From Dehalococcoidales bacterium (lineage in GTDB: Bacteria; Chloroflexota; Dehalococcoidia; Dehalococcoidales; RBG-16-60-22): 8,530 nt of DNA. The stretch spans positions 1 to 8,530 of the forward strand of contig JAGLTT010000026.1 of assembly GCA_023135135.1 (NCBI GenBank). The letters are read 5' to 3'. Of this stretch, positions 1 to 6,792 are shown piece by piece (positions within the stretch are counted from its first letter, which is position 1; every line of letters starts with the position of its first letter). The translations under genes were made by a program, and so were the position numbers. A model generated the notes under the pieces. It worked only from the letters and a program-made list of their open reading frames with translations. It made no database searches and had not been told where the DNA came from.

Positions 1-1619
1 GCAATAACCGGCGGGTTATGTCTTACGCAGTCGCTATACTGGCCTTTATTGAGGCCTTCTATATCGCGCTGGTCACGTTTGGTGTAAATTTATTCGCGGT
101 GCACCCGTCTCCTCCCGTTGATGGTTTTGGCCTGAATCCGCTGCTGCAGAATTTCGGCATGCTCATTCATCCTCCGCTGCTCTATCTCGGATTCGCCGGT
201 TTTGCCGTTGTGTTTGCCATGGTCGTGGCGGCGCTTATCGCGCGCAGTCCGGGCACAGGGTGGACTAACCTTGTCCGGCGCTGGGCAGTCTTTGCCTGGT
301 GCATACTGGGCATCGGCAACCTGGTGGGAATGTGGTGGTCCTATAACGAGCTGGGCTGGGGAGGGTACTGGGCCTGGGACCCCGTGGAGAACGCCGGGCT
401 GATGCCATGGCTGCTGGGGACCGCCTTTCTCCACTCGATGGCGGGACGAGGGCAGAGGAATTATTTAAATACGTGGAGTTTCTGCCTGATTATATTCACT
501 TTTGTTTTCACCCTGCTGAGTCCCTTTATAACCCATGGCGGCATCGAGTCGCCACTGCACGGTTTCTATGGCTCGCCCTTTCCGCCCTACATTCTGGCTG
601 CCATGATTATTGTGATAATCGGCTCGATGATGTTGCTGTATGTCCGCCGCCGCGATTTAAAGAGCGAGGAAAAACCGGCATCTTTAATATCCAGAGAAAG
701 TGCCTTCCTGCTAACCAACATAATTCTGGCGGTTCTGGTATTTGTTATTCTTATCGGAACGGTGTTACCACGGGTGGTTGAGGCGTTGGGAGGGGCGAAG
801 ATAGCTCTCGACCGCAGTTTCTTTGATAGAACCTGCGGGCCGATAATGCTCCTTCTCGTGTTTCTTATGGGGGTGTGCCCGCTGTTCGGCTGGGGGAAAT
901 CTATATGGAAGTCCGCCGGGCGTAATATCATTTTCTTTTTCCTGGCCGTAATAGTCGCCACCGCGGCTATTCTGATTTCCGGAATAGGCAACTGGTATAT
1001 CGCCGTGGTGGTGTTGTGCGGCTTACCGCTTTATATAATTTCCCGGGAGTTGTACCGGGGAGCCATAGCCCGCCACCGCAGCACGGGAAAGAACTGCGCC
1101 CGTGCCTTTCTTTCTATAATAAACAGCAACCGGGCGCGGTACGGGGGCTTTCTGGCCCATATCGGTATTGTTCTCATTACCCTCGGTATCATCGTCTCCT
1201 CTTTCTACAGTATCGAGAGGACGGTGACGCTTGATATCGGTGAGTCGATGGGTGCCGGTAAATATACATTGTCCTATAATGAATTGATGTATAAACAGGA
1301 CAGTTTAAAGATAAGCGCGGTTGCTGACATACAGGTGAGCGCGAATGATAAGTCGTTGGGGATTATGCGTCCCAGTTACGCTTACTGGTTCAGTCGTGAT
1401 GATTTCTTTGCCGAGGTAGCGGTACGTACCACGGCGGTCGACGACTTATTCATTTCCCTGGTCTGGACCGGTTTCGACCCCGAAGATAAAACGGCCACTT
1501 TCCGGGTTCTGGTGAATCCCCTGATTGTCTGGATATGGATAGGAGGCGCATTCTTCCTTATAGGGGGCGCTATGGCTATTACCTGGAAGGAAAAACAGTC
1601 GTCCGGGGTTGAAGGATAG
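1..1619 (+). CDS. ccmF: Cytochrome c maturation protein CcmF, 3' part (5' end outside window)
   Basis: CcmF is the polytopic membrane protein of the system I heme lyase, which takes heme from holo-CcmE and helps attach it to apocytochrome c on the outer face of the membrane. The frame is open from base 3, and the ATG at 18 falls inside the family's conserved region, so it is probably internal; full-length CcmF proteins run to about 640-700 residues and over 100 are likely missing. Numbering from that ATG, I see GLNPLLQN then HPP (H51), the WWD heme-binding domain at 106-127 (WWSYNELGWGGYWAWDP), LHS (H139), PLHGF (H181) and LAHIG (H381). These match the four histidines known to matter in E. 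coli CcmF. Many hydrophobic segments follow, with a periplasmic stretch at about 398-495 and a last membrane helix near 500-522. The usual LTRSG motif reads ITHGG here. The next gene starts 3 bases after the stop. Confidence 0.95.
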   Translation, partial: NNRRVMSYAVAILAFIEAFYIALVTFGVNLFAVHPSPPVDGFGLNPLLQNFGMLIHPPLLYLGFAGFAVVFAMVVAALIARSPGTGWTNLVRRWAVFAWCILGIGNLVGMWWSYNELGWGGYWAWDPVENAGLMPWLLGTAFLHSMAGRGQRNYLNTWSFCLIIFTFVFTLLSPFITHGGIESPLHGFYGSPFPPYILAAMIIVIIGSMMLLYVRRRDLKSEEKPASLISRESAFLLTNIILAVLVFVILIGTVLPRVVEALGGAKIALDRSFFDRTCGPIMLLLVFLMGVCPLFGWGKSIWKSAGRNIIFFFLAVIVATAAILISGIGNWYIAVVVLCGLPLYIISRELYRGAIARHRSTGKNCARAFLSIINSNRARYGGFLAHIGIVLITLGIIVSSFYSIERTVTLDIGESMGAGKYTLSYNELMYKQDSLKISAVADIQVSANDKSLGIMRPSYAYWFSRDDFFAEVAVRTTAVDDLFISLVWTGFDPEDKTATFRVLVNPLIVWIWIGGAFFLIGGAMAITWKEKQSSGVEG

Positions 1620-1622
1620 GTT

Positions 1623-2585
1623 ATGCGTCGTTTTATTGCCATCCTGGCCGTTTTACTGCTTATGGGACTACCGGCAGGGGCTCTGGCCCAGGCACCGGCC
1701 GAGGGAACCATCAACGGCCAGGTAATTAACGGTACCGAAGGTGGAGGCAGCGTGGGGGGAGTGGAAATTTCTCTTATAACCTATATTAATGGGCAGCTGT
1801 CAGACACAAGGACTGCCGTATCGGACAGCGAAGGGAAATTTCAGTTCGATAGTATTAACATGGAACATACCTACCTGGTCTCGGCCAGATACATGGATGT
1901 CGATTATTACTATCCGGTTGCTTTTGAGCCTGGTGAGACGACGGCATATGTAGAGGTCGGGGTCTGTGATACGACCGCCAGCGATGAAAAGATAAGAGTC
2001 GGGCTGACTCGTAAGATAGTGAATATTGAGGAAGAAAGCCTGCTCGTAACGGAAGTCTACTGGCTGGTTAATGATGGTGACAGGACATATGTGGGAACGG
2101 ACGGGGTCTTACTCTTCCAGTTACCTCAGGGGGCATATTGTTTTGAAGCTCCTGAGGAACTGATGATAGATTACCGGCTTCTGGACGATAACAGAGTTAC
2201 CCATCTCGTGTCGTTTCCGCCGGGTGAGAGACAGCTATTCTACTCCTACAGGCTGGCCAGGACGGATTCAAATGAGCTTGGTATAGCCCTGGTGATTAAT
2301 TACCCGACGGATGTCCTCGAACTCATGGTGGAAGGCGAGGGTGTCGAGGTTGCCGTCAGCCGGCTGGCGCCGGCCGAGCCTGTCGTTACCGATACCGGCG
2401 AGCGTTATATCTATTTTCAGGGACAGAATCTCTCCCGCAACGAGGTGATAAACGTTCGTCTTTCTAATTTATCCGGTGGCGGCGGGTTCCCCCTTTTCAT
2501 CCTGTGGATAGTAATAGCTACGGCGGTTGCTTGCATAGCTGTTTATATGATAAGAAGAATACGGAAAGTGGATATTGATGGATAA
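1623..2585 (+). CDS. Exported, C-terminally anchored protein with carboxypeptidase-regulatory-like domain, in ccm operon
   Basis: I do not recognise a named family for this 320-residue protein. It begins with a signal peptide (basic MRR, hydrophobic core about 4-17, likely cleavage near ALAQA at 20-24). Residues about 28-112 look like a carboxypeptidase D regulatory-like beta sandwich: INGQV start, a 'sDseGkFqF' strand-turn-strand at 67-75, then a 'YlVsaryMdvdYyyPv' segment. Residues about 125-285 form a second beta-rich domain with 'WLVNDGDRTYVG' and 'LLFQLPQGA'. A single membrane helix (about 289-310) is followed by a basic RRIRK tail, so most of the protein should face outward. Cysteines are at 115, 173 and 304 with no CxxC, so it is not a CcmH/CcmG thiol protein. 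The start is supported by AAGGATAGG just upstream. Its end overlaps ccmA by 8 bases, which suggests a role in cytochrome maturation; that is inference. Confidence 0.85.
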   Translation: MRRFIAILAVLLLMGLPAGALAQAPAEGTINGQVINGTEGGGSVGGVEISLITYINGQLSDTRTAVSDSEGKFQFDSINMEHTYLVSARYMDVDYYYPVAFEPGETTAYVEVGVCDTTASDEKIRVGLTRKIVNIEEESLLVTEVYWLVNDGDRTYVGTDGVLLFQLPQGAYCFEAPEELMIDYRLLDDNRVTHLVSFPPGERQLFYSYRLARTDSNELGIALVINYPTDVLELMVEGEGVEVAVSRLAPAEPVVTDTGERYIYFQGQNLSRNEVINVRLSNLSGGGGFPLFILWIVIATAVACIAVYMIRRIRKVDIDG

Positions 2586-3315
2586 GGATATACCGACATC
2601 ATCTACGTGGGCTGTAGAGGCTCGCGGAATTGAAAAAACCTTCGGGGAAATGCGGGCCCTCAGGGGTATCGACCTGACGGTGAGCCGGGGTGAATGTCTC
2701 GTCATCTTCGGCCCCAATGGCGCCGGTAAGACCACCCTTTTAAAGATACTGTCGACTCTGATAAAACCGTCCGCCGGCAGTGTGCGGCTGGACGATATCG
2801 ATATCCGCGATAAACCGGCGCAAATCAGGCGCAGGATAAGCCTGGTCGGTAACCAGACCTTTCTTTACGACAACCTTACCGTTTTCGAAAACCTTAAATT
2901 CTACGGAAAGATGTACGATGTCGCCGATTTAGAAAAGCGAATCCGGGAGGTGGTATCATGGGTGCAGCTTGAGTCCCGCCTCCACGACCGGGCGGGCACG
3001 CTCTCGCGTGGTTTGCAGCAGAGAGCCTCTTTTGCCCGTGCCGTTCTCCATGACCCTTCGATTCTTTTTCTCGATGAGCCGGATGTCGGGCTCGACCCGC
3101 ATGCCAGCGCCATGGTGAGCGAAATTCTGGAGAGTATCAATTCCGGCAGCCGGACGGTGGTAATGACCACTCATAACCTGGAGCAGGGACTGGAACTGGG
3201 CGATAGTATCATCATCCTCGACCGGGGCAGGGTGATTTATGAAGCGTCCCGGCAGGAATTAAGCGGGGCGGATTTCCGGCAAATTTATAACCAATACACG
3301 GAAACAGGCAGATGA
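2578..3315 (+). CDS. ccmA: Heme exporter ABC transporter ATP-binding protein CcmA
   Basis: This is the cytoplasmic ATPase of the CcmAB transporter, whose ATP hydrolysis drives release of holo-CcmE from the CcmC-heme-CcmE complex. The 245 residues hold a complete ABC domain: Walker A GPNGAGKTT (45-53), Q-loop at Q93 (GNQTFLYDNLT), signature LSRGLQQR (142-149), Walker B ILFLDEP (162-168), D-loop GLD (171-173) and H-loop H199 (TTHN). The signature is LSRGLQQ rather than the general LSGGQ, a form seen in several heme-exporter-like ATPases. A TTG lies one codon upstream at 2575, but I prefer the ATG at 2578. The start lies inside the end of the preceding gene, and the stop overlaps the ccmB start as ATGA, both signs of translational coupling. 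The position before ccmB is what separates CcmA from other small ABC ATPases. Confidence 0.93.
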   Translation: MDKDIPTSSTWAVEARGIEKTFGEMRALRGIDLTVSRGECLVIFGPNGAGKTTLLKILSTLIKPSAGSVRLDDIDIRDKPAQIRRRISLVGNQTFLYDNLTVFENLKFYGKMYDVADLEKRIREVVSWVQLESRLHDRAGTLSRGLQQRASFARAVLHDPSILFLDEPDVGLDPHASAMVSEILESINSGSRTVVMTTHNLEQGLELGDSIIILDRGRVIYEASRQELSGADFRQIYNQYTETGR

Positions 3316-3986
3316 ATAAAGCATTTACCAAGATATTCACCATATTCTGGAAGGACATGCTGACAGAGTTCAGGACCAGGGAGATTATCATCTCGGTGCT
3401 TGTCTTTGCCCTGCTGGTGCTGGTAATTTTCAGTTTCGCTTTCGGCACGGGGGCTGATATGACGGAAATGACGGCTCCCGGTATTTTATGGGTGGCTTTG
3501 ACCTTCGGGGGGATAATCGGCCTTACCCGTACTTTCGCCGTGGAGAAGGAAAACTCGCGTCTGGAGGGGTTAATGCTCTGTCCCGTGGACCGTGCCGTCA
3601 TCTACTGGGGGAAGCTGGCGGGCAGTTTCACCTTCATGCTGGCCGTGGCTGTGGTGGTAACGCCTATATTTCTGGCCCTTTTTAACCTGCCCATCTTTTT
3701 ACCCAGGCTTGCCCTTGTCATTGTCCTGGCACTTATCGGCTTCGCGTCCGTGGGCACGCTTTTTTCGGCTTTAGCGGTAAACACCCGGGCGCGGGATATC
3801 ATGCTCCCGATACTTTTCTTGCCCGTCGTCGTTCCGGTGATTGTATCCGCCGTTAAAGCTACCGTGACCGTGCTGGCTGGCGCACCCTGGGGAGACATGT
3901 TAACATGGCTGCAAATAATGATAGCCTTTGATATTATTTATCTGGTAGCCGCTACCCTTGTCTTTGAGTTTGTGGTGGAGGAGTAG
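3312..3986 (+). CDS. ccmB: Heme exporter membrane protein CcmB
   Basis: CcmB is the membrane subunit that pairs with CcmA. The 224-residue length is typical for the family. I see about six hydrophobic segments near 25-43, 54-72, 103-123, 132-155, 163-185 and 200-220. The N-terminal FWKDMLTEFRTRE amphipathic stretch and the cytoplasmic loop FAVEKENSRLEGLMLCPVDR (75-94), which likely contacts CcmA, are characteristic of CcmB. The ATG overlaps the ccmA stop by 4 bases (ATGA). The stop codon lies in the loop of a small hairpin (GAGGAG / CTCCTC, 3978-3996) just before ccmC. No break or unusual residue was seen. Confidence 0.93.
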   Translation: MNKAFTKIFTIFWKDMLTEFRTREIIISVLVFALLVLVIFSFAFGTGADMTEMTAPGILWVALTFGGIIGLTRTFAVEKENSRLEGLMLCPVDRAVIYWGKLAGSFTFMLAVAVVVTPIFLALFNLPIFLPRLALVIVLALIGFASVGTLFSALAVNTRARDIMLPILFLPVVVPVIVSAVKATVTVLAGAPWGDMLTWLQIMIAFDIIYLVAATLVFEFVVEE

Positions 3987-3996
3987 TTAACTCCTC
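3978..3996 (+). other. Small hairpin at the ccmB stop codon, ahead of ccmC
   Basis: GAGGAG (3978-3983) and CTCCTC (3991-3996) are perfect inverted copies separated by a 7-base loop that contains the ccmB TAG. No T-tract follows, so it is not a Rho-independent terminator. CTCC at 3991-3994 could instead pair with GGAG at 4001-4004, the likely ribosome binding site of ccmC. Whether either fold matters is unknown. Confidence 0.35.
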
Positions 3997-4015
3997 GATT
4001 GGAGTGTGAGTTTGT

Positions 4016-4696
4016 ATGAATGGTAAACATGCCCTGAGAAACGGCATATTGTGGGGACTGGGCTTCGCCCTGATGATAGCCGCCCTCTACATGGTCTTCA
4101 TCTATGTGCCCACCGAGAAACATACCGGCATAATACAGCGTATCTTCTATTTCCACGTACCCGTGGCCTGGGTCAGTTTCCTGGCATTTTTCATCACTTT
4201 CATCTCGAGTATTCTTTACCTCTGGAAGCGGCAGACAAAGTGGGACGCCATCGCCTGTGCATCGGTGGAGGTCGGGGTTATCTTCACCACGCTGGTCCTG
4301 ATTACCGGGCCCATATGGGCGAAGCCGGTCTGGGGAATCTGGTGGACGTGGGATGCCCGCCTGACAACATCGCTGGTGCTCTGGCTGATATATATTGCCT
4401 ATCTTCTGGTGCGCAGCCTTGCCACCGAACCGGCCAAAGGCGCCAGGTACAGCGCGGTGATAGGCATCGTGGGATTCATTGACGTGCCCATCGTTTTTCT
4501 GACGGTAAACATGTGGCGTACGCAGCATCCCACCACCATTATCTTTGAAGGCGGATTGACGACACCGATGCTCATGACCCTGCTGGTGTGCATTGCCGCT
4601 TTTACCGTATTGTATGTCCTCCTGGTTATTCAGAGCAGCGGTCTGAAAACCATGGAGGCGGAAATCAGGCGTTTGAGGATTATAAAGGCAGAATAG
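4016..4696 (+). CDS. ccmC: Heme-loading membrane protein CcmC
   Basis: CcmC binds heme at the outer face of the membrane and transfers it to the heme chaperone CcmE. The 226 residues show the family hallmarks: H47 in FYFHVPVAW, the WWD domain WGIWWTWDARLTT (106-118), and H171 in MWRTQHP. The two histidines correspond to the axial heme ligands known in E. coli CcmC. There are about six membrane helices, with the WWD segment between the third and fourth. Length agrees with the usual 220-250. A GGAG at 4001-4004 lies 11 bases before the ATG, a rather long spacing. The alternative name CcsA is used for the related system II protein, but the size, position after ccmAB and absence of a ResB partner favour CcmC. 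Confidence 0.94.
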   Translation: MNGKHALRNGILWGLGFALMIAALYMVFIYVPTEKHTGIIQRIFYFHVPVAWVSFLAFFITFISSILYLWKRQTKWDAIACASVEVGVIFTTLVLITGPIWAKPVWGIWWTWDARLTTSLVLWLIYIAYLLVRSLATEPAKGARYSAVIGIVGFIDVPIVFLTVNMWRTQHPTTIIFEGGLTTPMLMTLLVCIAAFTVLYVLLVIQSSGLKTMEAEIRRLRIIKAE

Positions 4697-4700
4697 GAGG
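4695..4700 (+). promoter_or_regulatory. Ribosome binding site of the ccmD-like gene
   Basis: AGGAGG overlaps the last two bases of the ccmC stop codon and lies 10 bases before the ATG at 4711. It is the strongest Shine-Dalgarno match in the ccm block and supports translation of the short gene that follows. Confidence 0.7.
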
Positions 4701-4710
4701 ATAATCGATT

Positions 4711-4848
4711 ATGGAGAATCTGGGGTATCTTTTAGCGGCCTATACCGTTATCTGGGCCGTTGTATTCGGGTATATCTTGTTCCTGCAGCGGAAGCAGCGA
4801 AGGTTACAACGGCAAATTGATGCGCTAAAAGGGTCAATAGAGAAGTAA
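4711..4848 (+). CDS. ccmD: CcmD-like small membrane protein
   Basis: This 45-residue gene is easily missed because of its size. CcmD is a small single-helix protein that associates with CcmC and CcmE and is needed to release holo-CcmE. The translation has the family pattern: MENLGYLLAAYTVIW at the N-terminus, one membrane helix at about 5-25, then a basic stretch QRKQRRLQRQ (26-35) leading into a short helix ending in GSIEK. The YLLAAYTVIW...LQRRQ-type layout is the usual CcmD signature. An excellent AGGAGG precedes it, and it follows ccmC by 14 bases, the expected position. Identification rests on motif and context because the protein is short. Confidence 0.85.
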   Translation: MENLGYLLAAYTVIWAVVFGYILFLQRKQRRLQRQIDALKGSIEK

Positions 4849-4862
4849 AAATATATTCGAGC

Positions 4863-4869
4863 AAAGGAG
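4863..4869 (+). promoter_or_regulatory. Ribosome binding site that fixes the SDR start
   Basis: AAAGGAG lies 8 bases before the ATG at 4878. An in-frame GTG at 4869 uses the last base of this motif and so cannot be the start that it serves. The site therefore selects the ATG at 4878. Confidence 0.7.
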
Positions 4870-4877
4870 TGAACAAG

Positions 4878-5636
4878 ATGGAACTGGATTTGAAAGACAA
4901 AGTAGCGCTGGTCACCGGGGCCGGCAGCCAGGTGGGTTTCGGCAGGGGCATAGCCCTCACCCTGGCGAAACACGGGTGCGATATCGTGGCCAATGACATC
5001 GACCTCGAAGGCGTGCAGAAGACAGCCGCTGAAGTTGAGGCTATCGGCCGTAAAGCCCTGGCTATTAAAGCCGACGTTACTAAAATCGACGAAGTAAAAG
5101 ACATGGTGAAGAAAGCCCTGGATAAATTCGGCAGGATAGATATCCTGGTGAACAATGCCGGACGAGCCACCGCGCCGACACCTTTCGTCGAGACGCCGGA
5201 AGAGAACTGGGAAAAGGTTATCAACCTCAATATTTACGGGGTATTCCACTGCTCCAAGGCTGTCCTGCCCCAGATGCTGGAGCGAAAAAGCGGCAAGATA
5301 ATTAACATTACGTCCGGCGCCGGTATCAGCGGCATGCCCCGGTGCGTTCATTACGGCGCCACCAAGGCGGCGATTATCGCCTTCACCAAGGGGTTATCCA
5401 AGGAAGTAATATCCTCCGGTGTATACGTGAATGCCGTAGCCCCGGGAGTCGGGGATACCAACTTCATGGTTACCGGCAACTTCCCTCCGGGCGAAATAGA
5501 CCGCGCCGTGGCTACCGTACCGACGAAGAAAGCCACCACGCCCGAGGATGTCGGCAATATGGTCGCCTATCTGGCATCGGACCTGGCCGACCAGATTGTA
5601 GGGCAGACCTTCCTCGTCGACGGCGGACATGGTTAA
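4878..5636 (+). CDS. Short-chain dehydrogenase/reductase (SDR), classical type
   Basis: This is a cytoplasmic NAD(P)-dependent oxidoreductase that interconverts an alcohol and a ketone; the substrate cannot be read from the sequence. The 252 residues match the classical SDR length. Visible motifs are the cofactor glycine motif TGAGSQVGFGRGIA (13-26), D66 in ADVT, NNAG (92-95), N118, S146 in NITSG, and the catalytic YxxxK as Y159/K163 (YGATK). The C-terminus VGQTFLVDGGHG is typical. D40 at the end of the second beta strand suggests preference for NAD(H) over NADP(H). The glycine motif has two extra residues compared with the common TGxxxGIG form, as seen in some SDR subgroups. Annotation by best hit could give 3-oxoacyl-ACP reductase (FabG) or glucose dehydrogenase, but no fatty acid genes are near. 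It starts 29 bases after ccmD and ends 12 bases before the M24 gene. Confidence 0.92.
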   Translation: MELDLKDKVALVTGAGSQVGFGRGIALTLAKHGCDIVANDIDLEGVQKTAAEVEAIGRKALAIKADVTKIDEVKDMVKKALDKFGRIDILVNNAGRATAPTPFVETPEENWEKVINLNIYGVFHCSKAVLPQMLERKSGKIINITSGAGISGMPRCVHYGATKAAIIAFTKGLSKEVISSGVYVNAVAPGVGDTNFMVTGNFPPGEIDRAVATVPTKKATTPEDVGNMVAYLASDLADQIVGQTFLVDGGHG

Positions 5637-5648
5637 AGCGACGTAGAG

Positions 5649-6761
5649 ATGAGCATTTCACGACGGGAATTCGAGCGGCGTTACGCTGCGATTCGGCAGC
5701 AGATGGAGCGGGACAGCCTGGAATGCCTGCTTGTGGTCGGTCTTTCCGACGATTTTAACCGCGGGAATATCCGGTACGTTACGGGTTCGGGGAGGGGCGG
5801 ATGCTGCGTTTTTCCGCTGGAAGGCGATCCCGTTTTTATGACAGGCTTAAACCAATCAGCTTCGCCGAAAATCCCCAAAACGGTGGAGGCATTTGAGTTG
5901 CTCGATTTACGGGAAACGGATAATCCCGCCGGGCAGGTCGTCGAGGAGCTGTCCCGTTTTTATACGGGGAACCGGATTGGCATTGTCGGTATGAATTGTA
6001 TCCCGGTGCCGCTGTATCTTGCCGTCAAAGAAAAATTCCCGGATAAGCTTGTAGATTCGGTCAAGATATTCGAGGATTTACGCTCGGTTAAAAGCGCCGA
6101 AGAAATAGAAAAAATGCGGGTAGCCGCCGCCGTTGCGGATGATGTTTACGCCATGCTCGTAAACCTGGTAAAACCGGGACTCAGCGATTATGAAATTTAC
6201 GGTCATGTTAAGAAGGCTATCTACGAAAAAGGCTGTGAATATTCGTTCGATTTGATAGACGCCTCAGGCTCAAGAATGAACATGACCTTCTGGCCTACCG
6301 GGGAAAGGTTGAAAGAAAACAACACGTTATTTATGGAGATTACGCCGGCTTACGATGGTTACTATGCCCAGCTGCCGGTAACCCTGCCGGTGGGTAAATA
6401 TCCGCCTGAAATAAGGAAAATGGTATCCGTCTGGGAACAGGCCAACGAAGCCGCATTAGAGATATTAAAGCCGGGAACGAAAGTCTCCGATGTCTATCTT
6501 ACGCTGGTAAATACGGTACGTGAGAACGGCTACATCTCGCCCCTGCGTCCCGGCCACGCCATCGGTCTGGACGCGCTCGATTTCTGGTCGATTACCGAGT
6601 CCAGCACCATAACACTCAAGCAGGGTATGACGCTGGCCGTTCACCCCAGTATTATGACCGAAATCGGCGGCGATGCCTGCGGCATGGGTTATACCTACCT
6701 GATTACGGATACTGGAGCGGAAAGATTCAGCAAAGTTGAACTGGCAGAACTCATGAAATAA
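5649..6761 (+). CDS. M24 (pita-bread fold) family protein with degenerate metal site; creatinase/aminopeptidase P-like
   Basis: The 370-residue protein has an N-terminal creatinase-type domain (about 5-140) and a C-terminal pita-bread domain (about 150-370) joined by the usual 'DLRSVKSAEEIEKMRVAA' linker. Family members include Xaa-Pro peptidases (two metal ions) and creatinase (no metal). Of the five usual metal ligands, only the histidine is clear: H303 in PGHAIGLD. The two aspartates align with E230 (LFMEIT) and Q241 (GYYAQL), the first glutamate with H332 (LAVHPSIM), and the second with G347 (GMGYTYLIT). It is therefore unlikely to be a normal dinuclear metallopeptidase, and an annotation of 'Xaa-Pro peptidase' should be distrusted. 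The last 30 residues resemble creatinase in layout, but the creatinase catalytic glutamates are not evident. The ATG has only a weak TAGAG upstream; no better in-frame start was seen. It sits between an SDR and a flavoprotein in the same direction. Confidence 0.88.
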   Translation: MSISRREFERRYAAIRQQMERDSLECLLVVGLSDDFNRGNIRYVTGSGRGGCCVFPLEGDPVFMTGLNQSASPKIPKTVEAFELLDLRETDNPAGQVVEELSRFYTGNRIGIVGMNCIPVPLYLAVKEKFPDKLVDSVKIFEDLRSVKSAEEIEKMRVAAAVADDVYAMLVNLVKPGLSDYEIYGHVKKAIYEKGCEYSFDLIDASGSRMNMTFWPTGERLKENNTLFMEITPAYDGYYAQLPVTLPVGKYPPEIRKMVSVWEQANEAALEILKPGTKVSDVYLTLVNTVRENGYISPLRPGHAIGLDALDFWSITESSTITLKQGMTLAVHPSIMTEIGGDACGMGYTYLITDTGAERFSKVELAELMK

Positions 6762-6792
6762 CACTTTACTGGTTTAGGAAGGCAGGCGAAGG

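Noticed and set aside
18..20. ATG at 18 as the true start of ccmF
   Set aside because: The frame is open to the left edge, no ribosome binding site precedes the ATG, and it falls next to a region that is internal in known CcmF proteins.
1623..2585. Assignment of the accessory protein as CcmH or CcmG
   Set aside because: It has no CxxC motif or thioredoxin fold pattern; the cysteines are far apart at 115, 173 and 304.
3938..4528. Reverse-strand frame of 196 codons
   Set aside because: It lies opposite ccmB and ccmC, which have clear family motifs; its translation is low in hydrophobic order, rich in H, G, P and D, and shows no recognisable domain.
4740..5351. Reverse-strand frames of 203 and 160 codons
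   Set aside because: Both are opposite ccmD and the SDR gene, whose motifs are intact; no ribosome binding site or domain was seen for the reverse frames.
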